DNA of 64,000 nucleotides from Tumebacillus permanentifrigoris (GTDB taxonomy: Bacteria; Bacillota; Bacilli; Tumebacillales; Tumebacillaceae), in assembly GCF_003148565.1 (NCBI RefSeq), contig NZ_QGGL01000001.1, positions 243,792 through 307,791 of the forward strand. The letters are read 5' to 3'. The notes under the pieces were generated by a model that searched no databases, was not told the origin of the DNA, and saw nothing but the letters and a program-made list of their open reading frames with translations. The stretch's first letter is position 1, and each line of letters opens with the position of its first letter. The position numbers and the translations under genes are program-made. This document shows, in pieces, positions 61,277-64,000 of the stretch.

Positions 61277-62446
61277 TCAAAACGTAAGGGACTGCACCAT
61301 CGTCTGCCAGGCGATGGTGGCCGCCCCGATCGCACCCGACAACTTCCCGAGTTCGGCGGGCTTGATCTGCACGCGGTGGACGAAGTGCGGCAACATCCGC
61401 CGCCTCGCGATCGCTTCCGCCCGCTCAAAATACAGGGTACAGCCCGTTGCCAGCTCACCTCCGAGGATGATCATCTCCGGGTTGAAAATGTTCCCCAAAT
61501 TGGCCAATGCCGCTCCGAGGTACGTACCGGAGCGAAGCAGCGACTCGCGGACCCGTTTGTCGTCTGTGCGTTGGATCAGTTCCTCGAAGACCAGTTCGTT
61601 CCCGAACGGTCCAGACAATTCGCGTTCGATGGCACTTTTGGACGCCATCGACTCCAGACACCCGTGGCTGCCGCAGTTGCACAGCGGTCCGTTGAGATCG
61701 ATCAGGGTATGCCCCACTTCGCCGGCGCCGTTCAATTGGCCACGATAGACCTCCCCCCCCAACACGATCCCGCCGCCGATCCCGACATCGACGATGATGT
61801 AAATCAAATTCTCCACGCCTCGGCCCGCCCCGTAGCGGCTTTCTCCGAGTGCGGCGGCGTTTGCGTCCTTCTCCAGATCACACGGCACGGAAAATTCCGC
61901 TTGGATCATGTCTCGAAACGGAACATTGCGCCAGTTTGGCATGTTCGGAGGGGAGACGATCACACCCTGTTCTCGATCGATCGGCCCCGGTGTGGAGACG
62001 CTGACCCGCGCCAACAGGTCCATCGAGAGGTTGGATTCTTCGAGCATCTCCACGACGATCTCCCGGCTCTTGCGGGCGACGAACACCGGCCCCTCCAGAC
62101 TGTCCACCGCCACGATTCGCGAGTTCAACACGCGATTCTCAAAGTCGGTCAGCACACAGACCAACCGCTCCACTTGCACCTCAATTCCGGCAAAAACAAA
62201 CGCGTCTGGATTGATACCATACAGCAAAGGCTTGCGACCGCCCGTCGAAACAGCCAAGCCCATTTCGCGAACGAATCCATCGTTTTGCAATTCCGTGATT
62301 AAATTCGAGACGGTGACGAAGGTCAACTGTGTTTGTGTGGCGACATCCGCCTTGGTCAACGGGGACTTTTTGAAAAGCACTTGCAAGATTTGAGACTTGT
62401 TCATCTGCTTGAGCATCACGGGGTTTCCCCCGATTTGTGCATTCAC
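61277..62446 (-). CDS. ROK family transcriptional regulator (NagC/XylR type)
   Basis: This 389-residue protein has an N-terminal winged helix (about 10-75: MNKSQILQVLFKKSPLTKADVATQTQLTFVTVSNLITELQNDG) fused to a ROK sugar-binding domain with DANAAALGESRYG and the zinc motif CNCGSHGCLE. ROK regulators normally repress catabolic operons until the sugar or sugar phosphate binds. The gene is first in the mannoside operon, 101 bases ahead of the binding-protein gene with no terminator between. Two matching palindromes near its promoter are probably its own operators. Confidence 0.93.
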   Translation of the reverse strand: MNAQIGGNPVMLKQMNKSQILQVLFKKSPLTKADVATQTQLTFVTVSNLITELQNDGFVREMGLAVSTGGRKPLLYGINPDAFVFAGIEVQVERLVCVLTDFENRVLNSRIVAVDSLEGPVFVARKSREIVVEMLEESNLSMDLLARVSVSTPGPIDREQGVIVSPPNMPNWRNVPFRDMIQAEFSVPCDLEKDANAAALGESRYGAGRGVENLIYIIVDVGIGGGIVLGGEVYRGQLNGAGEVGHTLIDLNGPLCNCGSHGCLESMASKSAIERELSGPFGNELVFEELIQRTDDKRVRESLLRSGTYLGAALANLGNIFNPEMIILGGELATGCTLYFERAEAIARRRMLPHFVHRVQIKPAELGKLSGAIGAATIAWQTMVQSLTF

Positions 62447-62476
62447 TCCATCTTCACCTCATGAGTATCGCCTATG

Positions 62477-62497
62477 TTATTAAAATACTTTTGATAA
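62477..62497. promoter_or_regulatory. Operator-like palindrome O1 at the ROK regulator promoter
   Basis: The half-sites TTATNAAAA and TTTTNATAA are separated by TAC, giving a near-perfect 21-bp dyad. It sits at the expected transcription start, just downstream of TATAAT (62507-62502 on the minus strand). The form resembles ROK (NagC/XylR) operators. Confidence 0.65.
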
Positions 62498-62501
62498 GTT
62501 A

Positions 62502-62530
62502 ATTATATACTCTCGGTTTTTATTTTTAAA
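62502..62530 (-). promoter_or_regulatory. Promoter of the mannoside operon
   Basis: On the minus strand a consensus TATAAT (62507-62502) has TTTAAA 17 bp upstream (62530-62525). Confidence 0.6.
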
Positions 62531-62624
62531 CCCCTCTTTCAGATTTTCTTTTTTATACGAAAAACAACACCCGATGCAAGATCTGGGTGCTGCCTGCCGG
62601 TTTTACGCGGGTCCTATCTCCTGC

Positions 62625-62645
62625 TTATTATAAGTATTTTAAAAA
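62625..62645. promoter_or_regulatory. Operator-like palindrome O2 upstream of the mannoside operon
   Basis: It matches O1 (read on the opposite strand) at 18 of 21 positions, including the core AAGTATTTTAA. Centers of O1 and O2 are 148 bp apart, close to 14 helical turns. Confidence 0.55.
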
Positions 62646-62651
62646 GACCTG

Positions 62652-62692
62652 AAAAAAAGCTGACGTCTGGTGAGCAGACGTCAGCTTTTTTC
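62652..62692 (-). terminator. Terminator of the double-HTH LuxR-type gene
   Basis: AAAAAGCTGACGTCTG pairs with CAGACGTCAGCTTTTT around a 5-base loop. It overlaps the stop codon of the gene. Confidence 0.92.
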
Positions 62693-63166
62693 AGTTTCCA
62701 CTTGAGTTTGGACGAATTGCAGGACGGTGGACATCACTTGAGCTCGGGATGCGACAATCATTTTTTGCAGAATCTGGCTGATGTGGCCGTTGACGGTTTC
62801 ATCGGAGATGTACAAGCGCTTGCCGATCGCTTCGACCTCATCTCCATCCATCAGGCAGAGCAGCACTTCACTTTCACGCGGGGAGAGCGCGAATTTCTCC
62901 GAGATATACGAAATCGACTGCTCCGCTCGATCTCCTGCGAGCAACCGAAACGCATAGGAGAGGATCTCATAGCGCGTCTTCATCCTGACGCGGAGTTTGA
63001 GGTTGGAGATCGTGTTTTTCGCTGTATTGTAGGCGATTCCGAGTTGGCTTGAGATCGTCCCGTTGGAGTAACCCTTCAGGATCAATTCGAGGATCTCAGA
63101 CTGCCGAGGTGTCAAAGTGAATTCTTCCGCGATCGAGAGCGAGATAAAAGACAAGGAAGTGATCAT
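62681..63166 (-). CDS. Protein with two tandem LuxR-type HTH domains
   Basis: This 161-residue protein is made almost only of two LuxR/GerE-type helix-turn-helix units. Unit 1 is residues 16-75 (FTLTPRQSEILELILKGYSN, then ISSQLGIAYNTAKNTISNLK). Unit 2 is residues 92-150 (FALSPRESEVLLCLMDGDEV, then IGKRLYISDETVNGHISQIL). There is no receiver or ligand-binding domain. Both keep the PR-x-SE start of the family, and the second recognition helix is the more canonical. ATG 63166 lies six bases after GGAGGG; an in-frame start at 63262 has no ribosome binding site. Target genes are unknown; the mannoside operon lies downstream, but a terminator and operator region intervene. Confidence 0.85.
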   Translation of the reverse strand: MITSLSFISLSIAEEFTLTPRQSEILELILKGYSNGTISSQLGIAYNTAKNTISNLKLRVRMKTRYEILSYAFRLLAGDRAEQSISYISEKFALSPRESEVLLCLMDGDEVEAIGKRLYISDETVNGHISQILQKMIVASRAQVMSTVLQFVQTQVETEKS

Positions 63167-63321
63167 GGTAAACCCTCCATCAAAATAGTCACCGTATACC
63201 CTACCTTGAGCGTACACAGAAAAGTGAGAGACGTACAGAGTCATCCTCAACATCCTTGGCAACTAGTACGTAGTACTTCTAGTATACTCGGATCGAGTGT
63301 CTTTTTTTCCGATCCACTCAT

Positions 63322-63357
63322 AAAAAAAAAGCCGCCGAACGTACTCGGCGGTTTTTT
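63322..63357 (-). terminator. Terminator of the oligopeptide ABC ATPase gene
   Basis: AAAAGCCGCCGA pairs with TCGGCGGTTTT around a short loop. Confidence 0.9.
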
Positions 63358-63370
63358 CTTCACAAATTCG

Positions 63371-64000
63371 TCACGATACCTCGTAGAGGTGACACGCAAC
63401 TTGGCGATCCGGTTCGATCTCTTGCAACTCCGGCCGCACCTGATGGCAATGGTCGGTCGCTTGTGGGCAACGCTGTGCAAAGGCACATCCCTTCGGCGGG
63501 TTCGCCGGTGAGGGAACATCGCCTTGGAGCAGGACCCGTTGGCGTCGTTGCGTCGGATCAGGGATCGGCACGGCGGCGAGCAAGGATTGCGTATAGGGAT
63601 GGAGCGGTCGGTTGTAGAGCGTCTCCGCATCGCCAACTTCTACCATCCGTCCCAGGTACATCACACCTACGCGATCTGAGATGTGCCGGACGACGGAGAG
63701 GTCGTGCGAGATGAACACATACGTCAGCCCGAACTCGCCCTGCAAGTCTTGCAGGAGGTTGAGAATCTGCGACTGGATCGAGACATCGAGCGCGGAGACC
63801 GGCTCGTCGGCGACGATCAGTTTCGGATTCAGCACCAGCGCCCGCGCGATGCCGACGCGCTGGCGTTGTCCGCCGGAGAACTCATGCGGATAGCGACGGG
63901 CTTGTTCGGCGGAAAGTCCACAGGCGGTGAGGATCTGACTCACACGCCTGTCCACCTCCGCTCGGTCGGTGATGCCGTGTGCGCGCAACGGTTCAGCGAG
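63371..64000 (-). CDS. Oligopeptide ABC transporter ATPase (OppF/DppF-like), 5' end beyond window
   Basis: The C-terminal 209 codons are present and the frame runs off the right edge ([17 protein letters not shown] at the start of what is seen). The signature [15 protein letters not shown], Walker [15 protein letters not shown], and the H-loop [26 protein letters not shown] are intact. The C-terminal extension with four cysteines ([22 protein letters not shown]...QVACHLYE) is the OppD/OppF-type oligopeptide and dipeptide C-terminal motif. It energises uptake of peptides. That fits the many secreted proteases of this genome. The Walker A lies outside the window. Confidence 0.93.
   Translation of the reverse strand, partial: LAEPLRAHGITDRAEVDRRVSQILTACGLSAEQARRYPHEFSGGQRQRVGIARALVLNPKLIVADEPVSALDVSIQSQILNLLQDLQGEFGLTYVFISHDLSVVRHISDRVGVMYLGRMVEVGDAETLYNRPLHPYTQSLLAAVPIPDPTQRRQRVLLQGDVPSPANPPKGCAFAQRCPQATDHCHQVRPELQEIEPDRQVACHLYEVS

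Noticed and set aside
62540-62592. Hairpin-like CACCC/GGGTG with T run as a riboswitch or separate RNA gene
   Set aside because: The stem is short with a long loop, and it is better explained as a weak secondary terminator behind the double-HTH gene.

Overview
The window looks like chromosome from a moderately high-GC, endospore-forming member of the Bacillota. A Tumebacillus-like member of the Alicyclobacillaceae is my best guess. This rests on the gerA-type germination operon, a YheC/YheD coat-associated protein, strong AGGAGG ribosome binding sites with GTG and TTG starts, SLH-anchored exoenzymes, an array of secreted M4 proteases, and Bacillus-type speE-speB, ywbE and yitT homologues. No rRNA, tRNA, CRISPR array, transposase or integrase was found.

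Layout. 1-8247: five tandem plus-strand thermolysin-like (M4) metalloprotease genes. The first is cut by the window edge and is about 97% identical to the second. 8248-10668: a gene-poor, A+T-rich stretch, then a two-gene cassette (ABC-type AAA ATPase plus DUF4435 TOPRIM protein) that looks like a PARIS-type anti-phage system. 10715-16733: XapX and DUF1934 small proteins, speB/speE (spermidine synthesis), a class A penicillin-binding protein and an aspartate aminotransferase. 16783-22225: a lipoprotein, a secreted M6 protease, a patch of small uncharacterised genes and a YitT membrane protein. 22428-30528: a chemoreceptor, a four-gene spore germinant receptor operon, DUF423, a TOPRIM mini-protein and a sulfurtransferase. 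30642-37814: a HhH protein, a heterodimeric multidrug ABC transporter (BmrCD-like) preceded by a leader peptide and two attenuator hairpins, and a GGDEF-EAL protein. 38038-52380: an orphan PxpC/KipA-like protein, a 2076-residue SLH-anchored amylopullulanase, YheC/D, YwbE, a penicillin acylase family protein, an MFS transporter and an ABC-F ATPase. 52475-62446: a complete minus-strand beta-mannoside utilisation operon. 62681-64000: an unusual double-HTH LuxR-type protein and the 3' part of an oligopeptide ABC transporter ATPase gene.

How the genes work together. Many products act at the cell surface and degrade polymers (M4 and M6 proteases, amylopullulanase), with import and catabolism genes alongside. 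The mannoside operon runs regulator, binding protein, two permeases, GH130 phosphorylase, GH2 beta-mannosidase, ROK sugar kinase, ManA. It would take imported manno-oligosaccharides to fructose-6-phosphate. Two matching 21-bp operator-like sites flank its promoter region and a cre-like site lies ahead of the transporter genes.

The most notable items are the PARIS-like pair, the leader-peptide/attenuator arrangement ahead of the BmrCD-like transporter, the paired operators of the mannoside operon, a 67-codon frame coupled at both ends inside that operon, and the recently amplified protease array. All family calls come from reading motifs by eye; no database search was possible. CDS coordinates include the stop codon.
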